This document shows positions 32,742-41,388 of a stretch of DNA of 64,000 bases, piece by piece. How positions within the stretch are numbered: the stretch's first letter is position 1; the number at the start of each line of letters is the position of its first letter. The notes under the pieces were generated by a model. That model searched no databases. It was given only the letters and a program-made list of their open reading frames with translations, and was not told the origin of the DNA. The DNA is from Pedobacter schmidteae. GTDB taxonomy: Bacteria > Bacteroidota > Bacteroidia > Sphingobacteriales > Sphingobacteriaceae. The translations under genes were made by a program, and so were the position numbers. The stretch spans positions 5,019,097-5,083,096 of the forward strand of contig NZ_LS999839.1 of the NCBI RefSeq assembly GCF_900564155.1, in the 5' to 3' direction.

Positions 32742-32805
32742 TTCTCTGAAAAGACCTAGGAATTTTTGCCTTCTTCAGGCAAAAGGTTCCAGTCTTTGAA
32801 GAGAA
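32742..32805. repeat. Long imperfect hairpin between convergent genes
   Basis: Left arm 32742-32770 (TTCTCT, AAGAC, GGAA, TTTTGCC blocks) pairs with right arm 32778-32805 (GGCAAAA, GGTTCC, GTCTTT, AGAGAA blocks) with small bulges around a 7-base loop. It follows the minus-strand lipoprotein gene by 16 bases and has no clean T-tract. Probably an RNA 3'-end structure. Confidence 0.5.
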
Positions 32806-32820
32806 CGGTTATTTTTCCCG

Positions 32821-33306
32821 TTATTTTTGCGCCTTATTAAAATTCAACACAATATAAGCTGTACCACTACCATATTCAACAGGCGTTTTGATCACCATAT
32901 TTTCACCATTGGTAGAAGACAACACCATCCTGTATCCTTCGGTTACATTTTTAGGTTTATCTCCCTGGTATATTTTTTTGAACTGAAAAGTGTCCTCTTT
33001 TGGACTGGCCGACCAGTAGATGCTTTGCATTTTACCACCACATTCGCTTCCTAGTGTATAACTTCCATTACCACTATTGGTCAATCTCCAGGTACTGCCC
33101 ACAAAACATTTATACGACGACTCTCCAAACAACGATTTTACAGAGGCTTGAGGTACACCTTCAAAAGTGATGTCATTTAACACCCAGTTGCCCGTTACAT
33201 TACCTCTTTTAATAGGTTGAGTAGTTGCTGCACCTTTTGGCGAACAGCTTTGCAATACCATTAACGAACTGCATAAAATGGCTGCTATCAGGAATATTCT
33301 TTTCAT
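32821..33306 (-). CDS. Lipocalin-like lipoprotein
   Basis: 161 residues. Lipoprotein signal MKRIFLIAAILCSSLMVLQS followed by Cys21 (VLQSC lipobox). The mature part contains VTGNWVLNDITFEGVP, CFVGSTWRLTNSGNGSYTL and alternating strands to the C-terminal AYIVLNFNKAQK. The G-x-W start and antiparallel-strand pattern fit the small lipocalin-like domains of Bacteroidota lipoproteins. Two Cys in the mature part (CFVG and SECGG) may form a disulfide. Ligand and role unknown. Monocistronic. Confidence 0.7.
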   Translation of the reverse strand: MKRIFLIAAILCSSLMVLQSCSPKGAATTQPIKRGNVTGNWVLNDITFEGVPQASVKSLFGESSYKCFVGSTWRLTNSGNGSYTLGSECGGKMQSIYWSASPKEDTFQFKKIYQGDKPKNVTEGYRMVLSSTNGENMVIKTPVEYGSGTAYIVLNFNKAQK

Positions 33307-33422
33307 ATCTTATTTATTTTACTTTTTAAATACATAAATCTTGCCAAAAGTTCAGCTTAATAATTTTTACCTTTAAACCCATTAGCCCTTTGCTACAATT
33401 TTCTTCATTTAAACCCATCATA

Positions 33423-34541
33423 ATGAGAGCAGAAACCTTAGCCATACATGCAGGAAATTTATATGACATCAGCACAAAAGATGTTACACCACCTATAAAT
33501 TTATCGACAACTTTTTTAAGAAATGAAGAAGGTGGATATTCTGGCGGACATATGTATAGTAGAATCAGCAATCCTAACCGGGCCGCGTTGGAAAAAACAC
33601 TTGCTGAATTGGAGAAAGGAACTGATGCCGCTGCTTTTTCATCGGGCAATACCGCTGGCATGACTGTTTTTCAAGCCTTAAAACCAGGAAGTCATATTAT
33701 AGCCCCTGATGATATGTATTGGGGACTGAAAGCACAATTACAAACCATTTTTGCCGACACACTTGAAATTGATTTTGTTGACCTGACCAACCTGGCGCTC
33801 ATTAAACAGTACATCAAGGCCAATACAGTAATGATTTGGACAGAAACACCATCCAATCCACTATTAAAAATTACAGATCTGAGCGCAATAGCCGAAATCA
33901 GCAAATCAAACGGACTGATATTGGTGTGCGACAGCACATTTGCCTCTCCCAGTCTTCAAAACCCGATTACGCATGGTGCCGACATTGTAATGCACTCGTC
34001 GACCAAATACATCGGAGGCCATAGCGATGTATTGGGAGGTATACTGGTGACCGCCGAAAAGAGCGCATTCTGGCAAAAAATAAAAAACATACAGCAGGTT
34101 GGAGGAGCCGTTCCCTCGCCTTTTGATTGTTTCCTGCTGGTGCGAAGCCTCAAAACAATGGCCTACCGGATGCGAGGACATTGTGAGAATGGTATGGCGC
34201 TGGCTTTATACCTACAAAAACATCCTGCTATTGAAACTGTATTTTATCCGGGACTGCCCGAACATCCGGGACATGAGCTAGCCAGGAAGCAGATGACCGG
34301 CTTCGGGGGAATGCTATCTATCCTGGTAAAAGGTGGGGCCGATGAGGCCAGGAAAGTTGTAAACAAGGTAAAACTATTTACACAGGCCACCAGTTTAGGT
34401 GGTGTAGAGAGTTTAATAGAACATAGGGCATCGGTTGAAGGCCCGGACACCAAAACTCCACAAAATTTAATTCGGATATCTGTGGGACTGGAACATATTG
34501 ATGACCTAATAGCTGATTTTGAGCAGGCATTTGATGCATAA
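33423..34541 (+). CDS. Cys/Met-metabolism PLP enzyme (cystathionine gamma-synthase/gamma-lyase family)
   Basis: 372 residues from ATG 33423; an ORF extension of 11 codons lacks support. Family features: MRAETLAIHAGN at the N-terminus, YSRISNPN (active-site Tyr/Arg from the neighbouring subunit), FSSGNTAGM, DSTFASP (Asp170 to the PLP nitrogen) and the PLP lysine Lys195 in HSSTKYIGGHSD. The C-terminus SVGLEHIDDLIADFEQA is the usual signature. Whether it makes cystathionine, cleaves it, or acts on another gamma-substituted amino acid cannot be decided from motifs. It lies upstream of, and separate from, the SAM-regulated metY-metX-hom operon. Confidence 0.88.
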   Translation: MRAETLAIHAGNLYDISTKDVTPPINLSTTFLRNEEGGYSGGHMYSRISNPNRAALEKTLAELEKGTDAAAFSSGNTAGMTVFQALKPGSHIIAPDDMYWGLKAQLQTIFADTLEIDFVDLTNLALIKQYIKANTVMIWTETPSNPLLKITDLSAIAEISKSNGLILVCDSTFASPSLQNPITHGADIVMHSSTKYIGGHSDVLGGILVTAEKSAFWQKIKNIQQVGGAVPSPFDCFLLVRSLKTMAYRMRGHCENGMALALYLQKHPAIETVFYPGLPEHPGHELARKQMTGFGGMLSILVKGGADEARKVVNKVKLFTQATSLGGVESLIEHRASVEGPDTKTPQNLIRISVGLEHIDDLIADFEQAFDA

Positions 34542-34616
34542 AGCTCCAATCTTCCCTCAACAAACAAACTTTATTTAATTAAAAATCAATAGATTACGAA
34601 ATAATCAGAATTTAAT

Positions 34617-34648
34617 TTTGGTTATTTTAACAGTTACCCCTACATTTG
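34617..34648 (+). promoter_or_regulatory. Promoter of the metY-metX-hom operon
   Basis: TTTG (34617-34620), 20-base spacer, TACATTTG (34641-34648): an exact match to the Bacteroidota TTTG / TAnnTTTG promoter. The start point should fall near 34653-34655, about 50 bases before the riboswitch and about 395 bases before metY. Confidence 0.8.
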
Positions 34649-34700
34649 AACCATCATTTAGCGAAAGCTAAACAAGTCAACCCTCTTTATTTAAAAGGTT

Positions 34701-34815
34701 TGATTTATAAAGAAGTGGCGAGAGACAGGCTCATTGACCCACTGGCAACCCTCCCAAAATGGAGAAGGTGCCAATTCCTGACCGACTGGCATGGTGCCTT
34801 TTGGAAAGATAAATT
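34701..34815 (+). ncRNA. SAM-I (S-box) riboswitch
   Basis: Conserved S-box elements in order: AAGAAGTGG (P2 5' side), GAGAG and CAGGCTC, TTGACCCACTGGCAACC (P2 3' side and J2/3), the P3 stem CTCC (34751-34754) / GGAG (34761-34764), AAGGTGCCAATTCC, a P4 hairpin, and closing GGAAAGAT. Helix P1 is TTTAT (34704-34708) with ATAAA (34809-34813); P2 is AGTGG (34714-34718) with CCACT (34739-34743). The downstream genes make homocysteine, the expected regulon. The aptamer ends only 9 bases before the ATG of a Cys-rich leader ORF, and I see no classic terminator between them, so the output may be translation of that ORF. Confidence 0.9.
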
Positions 34816-34822
34816 GAAACAT

Positions 34823-34900
34823 ATGAAAACTATTATCTTCGATCTGAATCATTATTGTTGCCCACAACACGCCATGTGTATGTGCTGCTGCATACAATAA
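34823..34900 (+). CDS. Candidate cysteine/methionine-rich leader peptide
   Basis: 25 codons, ATG 34823 to TAA 34898. The first 11 residues are ordinary (MKTIIFDLNHY); the rest reads CCPQHAMCMCCCIQ, giving six Cys and two internal Met in 14 residues, with three consecutive TGC codons near the end. It lies between the SAM aptamer and metY, in the long leader of a sulfur-assimilation operon. By analogy with amino-acid leader peptides, and with polycysteine leader peptides reported in actinobacteria, ribosome slowing at these codons under cysteine shortage could change folding or coupling of the downstream mRNA. No clear terminator/antiterminator pair follows (34901-35048), so the mechanism is open. 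Antisense ORFs here look like shadows. Confidence 0.6.
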   Translation: MKTIIFDLNHYCCPQHAMCMCCCIQ

Positions 34901-35048
34901 TATTTAAATCTTCCTTTTGTATTTCTTGTAATCCATCCGGAAGGCCCTTTATGGGTACGCCATACAACTATCATATGTTCAGGTCCCAAAGCATCAGAAC
35001 CTATGTCAAAAAAGAAATTAATTCAAACCATATTATAAAAATAATTAT

Positions 35049-36353
35049 ATGTCAGCTTCTCATAAATTTGAAACCTTACAAGTACACGCAGGACAGGAAA
35101 TAGACCCAACAACAGGCTCAAGAGCTGTGCCTATATATCAGACTACTTCTTACGGATTTAAAAATTCAGAACACGGTGCAAACCTTTTTGCACTAAAAGA
35201 GTTCGGAAATATTTATACCCGCATTATGAACCCAACTACTGACGTTTTTGAAAAACGGGTAGCGGCCCTGGAAGGTGGTGTAGCTGCCCTTGCGGTGTCG
35301 TCGGGACAAGCAGCTCAATTTATTGCCCTAAATAACATTTTAGAGGCCGGCGATAATTTCGTTTCTTCATCACACTTATACGGTGGCACTTACAACCAGT
35401 TTAAAGTTGGTTTTAAACGCCTGGGCATTGAAGTTAAATTTGCCAACGGTAATGATCCGGCTGATTTTGAAGCAAAAATAGACGCCAATACCAAAGCCAT
35501 TTACCTGGAAAGTATTGGTAACCCAGCTTACAGCATCATTGATTTCGAAAAGATATCGGCAATAGCCAATAAACATGATTTGCCATTAATTGTAGACAAT
35601 ACTTTTGGTGCCGCCGGATACCTGTTTAAACCGCTTGAACATGGTGCCCATATTGTAGTACAATCGGCCACTAAATGGATTGGCGGTCATGGAACAAGTA
35701 TAGGCGGTGTAATTGTAGATGGTGGAAATTACAACTGGGGAAATGGTAAATTCAGTCAGTTTACCGAACCTTCGGAAGGCTATCACGGACTTGTGTTTAA
35801 TGATGTATTTGGAATTGGAGGCCCTTTTGGTAATATCCAGTTCATCATCCGCGCCCGTGTAGAAGGTTTAAGAGATTTTGGTCCGGCTATTTCTCCTTTT
35901 AACTCTTTCCAATTGCTAACCGGACTGGAAACTTTGTCGCTTCGCGTGCAACGTCATGTAGACAATGCCCTGGCCCTGGCTACCTGGCTTGAAAATCATG
36001 AGGCTGTGAAAAGCGTAAACTATCCGGGACTGGAAAGTAGCCCTTACCATACCAATGCAAAAAAATATCTGCAAAATGGCTTCGGAGCAGTATTGTCGTT
36101 CGAATTGCATGGTGCAAAGGAACAGGCTACTGCATTGGTAGACAGCTTGAAACTAGTCAGTCACCTGGCCAATGTAGGTGATGCAAAAACATTGATTATA
36201 CAACCGGCAGCAACCACCCACCAACAGCTGAGTGATGCCGAGCAGATTAGTGCCGGTGTAACACCAAATCAGTTAAGGGTGTCGGTGGGTATTGAGCACA
36301 TTGACGACATCAAGGCTGATTTTGAGCAAGCTTTTGCAGGCTTAAAAAAGTAA
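35049..36353 (+). CDS. metY: O-acetylhomoserine sulfhydrylase (aminocarboxypropyltransferase)
   Basis: 434 residues. PLP enzyme that joins O-acetylhomoserine and sulfide to homocysteine; some homologs also act on O-acetylserine. Features: KFETLQVHAGQEIDP at residues 6-20, YTRIMNPT (55-63), SSGQAAQF, VDNTFGAAGYLFKP (Asp183) and PLP Lys209 in QSATKWIGGHGTSIGG, with the long insertion typical of the ~430-residue MetY group versus ~380 for cystathionine synthases. First structural gene after the SAM riboswitch and the Cys-rich leader ORF; metX, making its substrate, follows after 29 bases. Confidence 0.94.
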   Translation: MSASHKFETLQVHAGQEIDPTTGSRAVPIYQTTSYGFKNSEHGANLFALKEFGNIYTRIMNPTTDVFEKRVAALEGGVAALAVSSGQAAQFIALNNILEAGDNFVSSSHLYGGTYNQFKVGFKRLGIEVKFANGNDPADFEAKIDANTKAIYLESIGNPAYSIIDFEKISAIANKHDLPLIVDNTFGAAGYLFKPLEHGAHIVVQSATKWIGGHGTSIGGVIVDGGNYNWGNGKFSQFTEPSEGYHGLVFNDVFGIGGPFGNIQFIIRARVEGLRDFGPAISPFNSFQLLTGLETLSLRVQRHVDNALALATWLENHEAVKSVNYPGLESSPYHTNAKKYLQNGFGAVLSFELHGAKEQATALVDSLKLVSHLANVGDAKTLIIQPAATTHQQLSDAEQISAGVTPNQLRVSVGIEHIDDIKADFEQAFAGLKK

Positions 36354-36382
36354 CCTAACAGATTTTTTATCAGAATATCATA

Positions 36383-37441
36383 ATGAGTACAATTTCCACA
36401 TATAATTACACAAAAACGTTTAAGCTGGAAAGCGGCAAAAAACTACGTAAGCTTGATATCGCCTATCAAACTTATGGTAAGCTGAATGCCAAAAAGGACA
36501 ATGTAATTTGGGCATGTCACGCGCTTACTGCCAATTCTGATGTTTTGGATTGGTGGAAAGGTCTGTTTGGAAACAATGCGCTGTTTAATCCCGACGAACA
36601 TTATATCGTTTGTGCCAATGTATTGGGTTCTCATTATGGCAGTACCAATCCGCTGAGTGTAAATCCGGTAACGGGCCTGCCCTACTACCTTTCCTTTCCT
36701 GATTTTACGGTCAGGGACCTGGTTGCAGCGCATCGCCTGCTGGCCGCACATTTAGGTGTTCAGCAAATCAAAGTAATGATAGGTGGATCGCTGGGTGGAC
36801 AACAAGCTTTGGAATGGGCCATCACCGATCAACACCTTGTTGAAAACCTGATTCTTATAGCAACCAATGCTGTTCACTCGCCCTGGGGCATTGCCTTTAA
36901 TGAAAGTCAGCGTTTGGCCATTACTGCCGACCGAAGCTTTTACGGGCAAAAACCTGATGGTGGACTAAAAGGCCTGAAAGTAGCCAGAAGCATTGCTTTA
37001 CTATCTTACAGAACTTACGATGCCTATTCAGCTACTCAGCTGGAAAGTGTGAATGACAAGACAGGTGGCTATCGGGCATCCTCTTATCAAAACTACCAGG
37101 GAGAAAAGCTTTGCAAACGTTTTAATGCATACAGTTATTACTATTTAAGTAAAACAATGGACAGTCACAACGTAGGCCGTGGCCGTCAAAGCGTAACTGA
37201 TGCACTGGCCCTGGTAAAAGCAAACACTCTGGTGATAGGCATTGAAAATGATGTACTTTTCCCTTTATCAGAACAAGAGTTTTTAGCAAAAAACATCTCG
37301 GGAGCAGAATTCTATGCATTAAAATCAGCCTATGGTCATGATGGCTTCCTGATAGAAACAGATACGCTAACCAGTGTGATTGGATACTTTTTGAAAGAAA
37401 GCACAAATAAGAAAATAATTAAATTACATAAAACAGCATAA
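36383..37441 (+). CDS. metX: Homoserine O-acetyltransferase
   Basis: 352 residues, alpha/beta-hydrolase fold. Acetylates homoserine from acetyl-CoA. WACHALTANSDV (oxyanion region), the nucleophile Ser136 in GGSLGGQQALEWA, the catalytic Asp in GIENDVLFP and His in YGHDGFLIE. Provides the substrate of MetY and takes the product of the downstream hom gene. Third step gene of one SAM-regulated unit; 7 bases separate it from hom. Confidence 0.95.
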   Translation: MSTISTYNYTKTFKLESGKKLRKLDIAYQTYGKLNAKKDNVIWACHALTANSDVLDWWKGLFGNNALFNPDEHYIVCANVLGSHYGSTNPLSVNPVTGLPYYLSFPDFTVRDLVAAHRLLAAHLGVQQIKVMIGGSLGGQQALEWAITDQHLVENLILIATNAVHSPWGIAFNESQRLAITADRSFYGQKPDGGLKGLKVARSIALLSYRTYDAYSATQLESVNDKTGGYRASSYQNYQGEKLCKRFNAYSYYYLSKTMDSHNVGRGRQSVTDALALVKANTLVIGIENDVLFPLSEQEFLAKNISGAEFYALKSAYGHDGFLIETDTLTSVIGYFLKESTNKKIIKLHKTA

Positions 37442-37448
37442 TAATTAG

Positions 37449-38690
37449 ATGAGCAAGAAACTTAAAATTGGTTTATTTGGATTTGGGGTAGTTGGCCAGG
37501 GATTACATGATATTATCCGTGGTCAGGAGTTAAATCTTGAAATCATTAAGATCGCCATTAAAAACCCGGAAAAGAAGCGTACACTGGATGCACATCTTTT
37601 TACTACCGACCATGAAGAATTACTCAACAATAGCGAAATCAATACCATTGTAGAATTGATTGATGATGCTGATGTTGCTTTCAATATTGTAAAAAGAGCA
37701 CTAACCAGCGGAAAAAATGTAGTTTCGGCAAACAAAAAAATGATTGCCACCCATTTGGCCGAACTGGTTGAGCTACAGGAAAAATACGATGCCTCTTTAC
37801 TTTACGAAGGCTCCGTATGTGGCAGTATCCCGATTATACGTAACCTGGAAGAATATTACGACAACGAATTGCTGCATGGCATTAGTGGCATATTTAATGG
37901 CTCATCCAACTATATTCTTTCTAAAATATTTAACGAGAATATGCCTTATGACCAGGCTTTAAAGCAGGCTCAGGATCTTGGTTTTGCAGAAACAAACCCT
38001 ATTCTTGATGTGGGCGGGTATGACCCTAAGTTTAAACTAGCCATTGCTACAGCACATGCTTACGGCTTGTTTATCAATCCGGATAAGATTTTTAATGTGG
38101 GTATCCAAAACCTGTCAGAGAATGATATCCGCTATGCCAGGGAAAAGAATTTTAAAATTAAACTGGTACCTACTGCACGTAAAATAAGCACTAAACAAGT
38201 GGTAACTTACGTATTACCTAAGTTTGTGAAGTCGGACGATTTCCTTTTCAATGTTGAAAATGAATACAACGGCGTAACTGTACAGGCTGCTTTTGCTGAT
38301 AAGCAGTTCTTTTTTGGAAAGGGAGCTGGGGGGCATCCTACCGGAGCAGCTGTGCTGTCGGATATTGCCGCTTTAAGGTACGACTATCGCTATGAATATA
38401 AAAAGTACCACCAACATACCGGCTTGGTTCATACCGACAATGTAAATATTGAAGTTTACCTGCGTTATACGCACGAGTATACCTTAGAAAAGCTGCAAAT
38501 TGAAAATATTGTGGAACGTTTTTCACGTGACGACTACAAATACGTAATCGGAAACGTAAACCTGAAAAATCTATTGGCCAATCGTGATTTGCTGGAGCAA
38601 AAAGATGTATTCATTGCCCATACGGGCAAGTATACTTACACAGAACAGCAAATTAAAGCGCTTGCCGAAGAGGGTGTATTATTGAGCTAA
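37449..38690 (+). CDS. hom: Homoserine dehydrogenase
   Basis: 413 residues, stand-alone (no aspartokinase domain). Reduces aspartate semialdehyde to homoserine. NAD(P)-binding GLFGFGVVGQGLHDII near residue 8, VSANKKMIATH, EGSVCGSIPIIRNL, SGIFNGSSNYILSKI (substrate site) and the family signature AQDLGFAETNPILDVGGYDPKFKL. The C-terminal ~80 residues could be a small ACT-like regulatory part but are not clear. Its inclusion in the metY-metX unit commits homoserine to methionine under SAM control. A strong terminator follows. Confidence 0.94.
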   Translation: MSKKLKIGLFGFGVVGQGLHDIIRGQELNLEIIKIAIKNPEKKRTLDAHLFTTDHEELLNNSEINTIVELIDDADVAFNIVKRALTSGKNVVSANKKMIATHLAELVELQEKYDASLLYEGSVCGSIPIIRNLEEYYDNELLHGISGIFNGSSNYILSKIFNENMPYDQALKQAQDLGFAETNPILDVGGYDPKFKLAIATAHAYGLFINPDKIFNVGIQNLSENDIRYAREKNFKIKLVPTARKISTKQVVTYVLPKFVKSDDFLFNVENEYNGVTVQAAFADKQFFFGKGAGGHPTGAAVLSDIAALRYDYRYEYKKYHQHTGLVHTDNVNIEVYLRYTHEYTLEKLQIENIVERFSRDDYKYVIGNVNLKNLLANRDLLEQKDVFIAHTGKYTYTEQQIKALAEEGVLLS

Positions 38691-38713
38691 TTAGTAGTTT
38701 TGTTTTGATAACG

Positions 38714-38738
38714 AAAAGGCCCCAAATCGGGGCCTTTT
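38714..38738. terminator. Bidirectional terminator after hom
   Basis: Stem AAAAGGCCCC (38714-38723) / GGGGCCTTTT (38729-38738), loop AAATC, followed by T-run TTTTTTT. Serves both hom and the convergent E2 gene. Confidence 0.92.
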
Positions 38739-38746
38739 TTTTAATT

Positions 38747-40078
38747 TTATATTTCTCTGTTGGTATCCCAGTTTTCCAGGTAATCTGCCACTCTTCGAAC
38801 AAAAGAGCCACCCAGTGCGCCGTCTACCACCCTGTGGTCATAAGACAGCGAAAGGTACATCATATGTCTGATGGCAATTACATCTCCAAATTCAGTTTCT
38901 AATACTGCAGGTTTCTTTTTAATGGCACCCACAGCCAATATGGCAACCTGTGGCTGATTAATAATAGGTGTCCCCATTACATTACCAAAAGAGCCTACAT
39001 TAGTTAGGGTAAATGTACCATTCTGCGTTTCATCTGGTTTTAATTTCGAATTACGTGCACGTGCTGCCAAGTCATTTACCGATTTGGTTAATCCAACCAG
39101 GTTCAGCTGATCTGCATTTTTGATCACCGGAACAATCAGGTTTCCGCTAGGTAAGGCTGCTGCCATACCAATATTGATATCTCTTTTCTTGATGATCTGC
39201 GTTCCATTTACAGACACATTGATCATTGGAAAATCTTTGATGGCCTTGCTTACCGCCTCTACAAAAATCGGAGTAAAAGTGATTTTCTCCTGTTCGCGTT
39301 TTTCAAAATTCCTTTTTACTTTTTCGCGCCACATCACCATATTAGTCACATCTGCCTCAACAAATGAAGTTACGTGTGGAGAGGTTTGTTTACTCATGAT
39401 CATGTGATCAGCGATGAGTTTACGCATCCTGTCCATCTCAATAATCTCTTCTGCACCACCTATGCTAGATGCCGCCGGAGCTTTTGCAGGTTGTGCAGGC
39501 ATTGCTGCAGCAGCTTGCGGGGCCGCCGGTTTAGTCGCTTCAGGCGCCAGCTTTGCGGCTACCGGAACGTTTGTGCCTTGTTTTCTCTGAATGTAATTTA
39601 ATAAATCATCTTTAGTCAGGCGTCCATCAGATCCGGTTCCGGAAATGCTATCCAGCTCGGTCAATTGAATACCTTCCTGTGCAGCAATATTTTTTACCAA
39701 AGGTGAATAGAAACGATCTGAAGTACTTTCGGCAATAAGTTGTTCCATACCGGGTATATCTGCTATCACAGGCTCAGTTACCTTTTCTTCAACAACAACC
39801 GGTGCCTGGATCGTTTCTGTACTAATCACAACATCCGCATCTGTCTCGATAATTGCAATTACAGCGCCTACCTGTACAATATCGTCTTCTTTAAATAATT
39901 GCTTTACCAGTTTACCTGTTATTGGCGATGGCACTTCAGAATCCACCTTATCAGTTGCAATCTCTAAAACAGTATCATCAACCTCAATCTGATCCCCAGG
40001 TTGTTTAACCCATTTTATTATGGTTGCCTCTGCAACGCTCTCCCCCATCTTAGGTAACAATAATTCGTATTGAGCCAT
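38747..40078 (-). CDS. Dihydrolipoamide acyltransferase (E2) of a 2-oxo acid dehydrogenase complex
   Basis: 443 residues from ATG 40078. Lipoyl domain 1-76 with lipoylation site Lys44 in EIATDKVDSE. Ala/Pro-rich linkers, then a peripheral-subunit-binding domain (about 125-165, SPLVKNIAAQEGIQL, GTGSDGRLTKDDLLNYI). The catalytic domain to the end contains the HxxxDG motif in LSYDHRVVDGALG. The short linker and single lipoyl domain fit branched-chain or 2-oxoglutarate E2 as well as pyruvate E2; substrate is unresolved because no E1 or E3 gene is adjacent. Downstream of cinA and the LptD-like gene on the same strand (50-base gap to cinA). Confidence 0.92.
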   Translation of the reverse strand: MAQYELLLPKMGESVAEATIIKWVKQPGDQIEVDDTVLEIATDKVDSEVPSPITGKLVKQLFKEDDIVQVGAVIAIIETDADVVISTETIQAPVVVEEKVTEPVIADIPGMEQLIAESTSDRFYSPLVKNIAAQEGIQLTELDSISGTGSDGRLTKDDLLNYIQRKQGTNVPVAAKLAPEATKPAAPQAAAAMPAQPAKAPAASSIGGAEEIIEMDRMRKLIADHMIMSKQTSPHVTSFVEADVTNMVMWREKVKRNFEKREQEKITFTPIFVEAVSKAIKDFPMINVSVNGTQIIKKRDINIGMAAALPSGNLIVPVIKNADQLNLVGLTKSVNDLAARARNSKLKPDETQNGTFTLTNVGSFGNVMGTPIINQPQVAILAVGAIKKKPAVLETEFGDVIAIRHMMYLSLSYDHRVVDGALGGSFVRRVADYLENWDTNREI

Positions 40079-40128
40079 TTTTAATTTTATGATTTGTATC
40101 AGGTGCAAAAGTAAAGTATTTTGCAGAC

Positions 40129-41376
40129 TTAACCCACATCTTGTTTTAGCTCATTAAAAACCATGGCCAATGCAGCTATCGCCGAGCGCTCTATATTTTG
40201 TATTCTACGTCCACTAAAATTAAATAAACGGGCTACTATATGATGTTTATTTGCTACCGCAATCCACACCGTGCCTACAGGTTTATCAACGGAGCCTCCG
40301 TCGGGTCCAGCCACACCGGTGACGGCTACAGCATAATCCGTTTTAAAATTATCTCTTGCACCCTCGGCCATTTCTTTTACCGTGGCCTCGCTTACGGCGC
40401 CATGAGCATTCAGCGTTTCGGCTTTAACCCCTAGCACAGACATTTTGAGTGCATTGGAATAAGTGACTGCTCCACCGGCAAATACCGATGAAGATCCGGG
40501 ATGCTGCGTAATTAAATGGGCAATATATCCGCCGGTACAACTTTCGGCAACAGACAGCGTGAGCTGGTTTGTCTCCATCAGATTTAACAAAACTTTCTCC
40601 AGTGCTATATCTTCTTCAGCTACCACATATTTCTTTACCTTAGCAACAATCTCCTGCGCATAAACCTCTACCTCTGCTTTAAGTCCGGTTTCATCCTCAC
40701 CTGTAGCACTTAACCTTAACCTGATCTGACCTAATTTCGGCAAATAGGCCAGCTTGATATGGTCGGGCAACCGGTCTTCAATTTCTTCGATCTCAAGCGC
40801 TAAAAAAGATTCTCCGATATTGGCCGTCAATATAGTTTTATGGAAAATAGCCGGTAGTTTAAACGCCTTTTTTAAACGTGGAAGAATCTCTTCCTCCATC
40901 AGATACATCATTTCAAAAGGAACGCCCGGCATGGAAACAAATATTTTAGACCGTTCCTCAAACCACATACAAGGTGCAGTGCCATTTTTATTTTTAATCA
41001 CCAGACAACCGTCGGGCACGTCGGCCTGCTTGCGGTTCATCTCTATCATCGGCTTGTTGAACCGTGTAAAGATGTCGGTAACATGCTCCAGCGTTTCCTG
41101 GTCGCGCCTAAATCCCATGTTAAAGTACTTTGCCATAGTAATTTTGGTAATGTCGTCCTTGGTTGGCCCCAAACCTCCCGTAATCAATATGACGTCGGCA
41201 CGTGTTTCGGCAAGCTTCAAAGCCTCCATAATATGATCAGCATCATCGGAAATAGAAGTAACCTGCTTCACCTTAATGCCGATCAGGTTTAATTCCCTGG
41301 CCATCCAGGCCGAATTGGTATCCACAATCTGGCCAATCAGTATTTCATCACCAATGGTTATAATTTCTGCTAACAT
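40129..41376 (-). CDS. cinA: CinA family protein (molybdopterin-binding domain plus nicotinamide-nucleotide amidase domain)
   Basis: 415 residues. N-terminal MoCF/MoaB-like domain (about 3-170) with ITIGDEILIGQIVDTNSAW and ITGGLGPTKDDITK. C-terminal CinA/PncC domain (about 255-412) with LSVAESCTGGYIAHLIT (catalytic Ser), GGAVTYSNALK and AVTGVAGPDGGSVDKPVGTV. Two-domain CinA proteins pyrophosphohydrolyse ADP-ribose and deamidate NMN in NAD recycling. 12 bases downstream of the LptD-like gene, an operon neighbour with no obvious shared pathway. Confidence 0.95.
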   Translation of the reverse strand: MLAEIITIGDEILIGQIVDTNSAWMARELNLIGIKVKQVTSISDDADHIMEALKLAETRADVILITGGLGPTKDDITKITMAKYFNMGFRRDQETLEHVTDIFTRFNKPMIEMNRKQADVPDGCLVIKNKNGTAPCMWFEERSKIFVSMPGVPFEMMYLMEEEILPRLKKAFKLPAIFHKTILTANIGESFLALEIEEIEDRLPDHIKLAYLPKLGQIRLRLSATGEDETGLKAEVEVYAQEIVAKVKKYVVAEEDIALEKVLLNLMETNQLTLSVAESCTGGYIAHLITQHPGSSSVFAGGAVTYSNALKMSVLGVKAETLNAHGAVSEATVKEMAEGARDNFKTDYAVAVTGVAGPDGGSVDKPVGTVWIAVANKHHIVARLFNFSGRRIQNIERSAIAALAMVFNELKQDVG

Positions 41377-41388
41377 AAAAACAGGTAT

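Noticed and set aside
34646..34822. In-frame upstream extension of the Cys-rich leader ORF through the riboswitch
   Set aside because: It would read through the structured aptamer; ATG 34823 directly after the aptamer is the more natural start.
34691..34897. Antisense ORF opposite the SAM riboswitch and Cys-rich leader
   Set aside because: Its length comes from structured RNA on the other strand; no promoter or recognisable protein.
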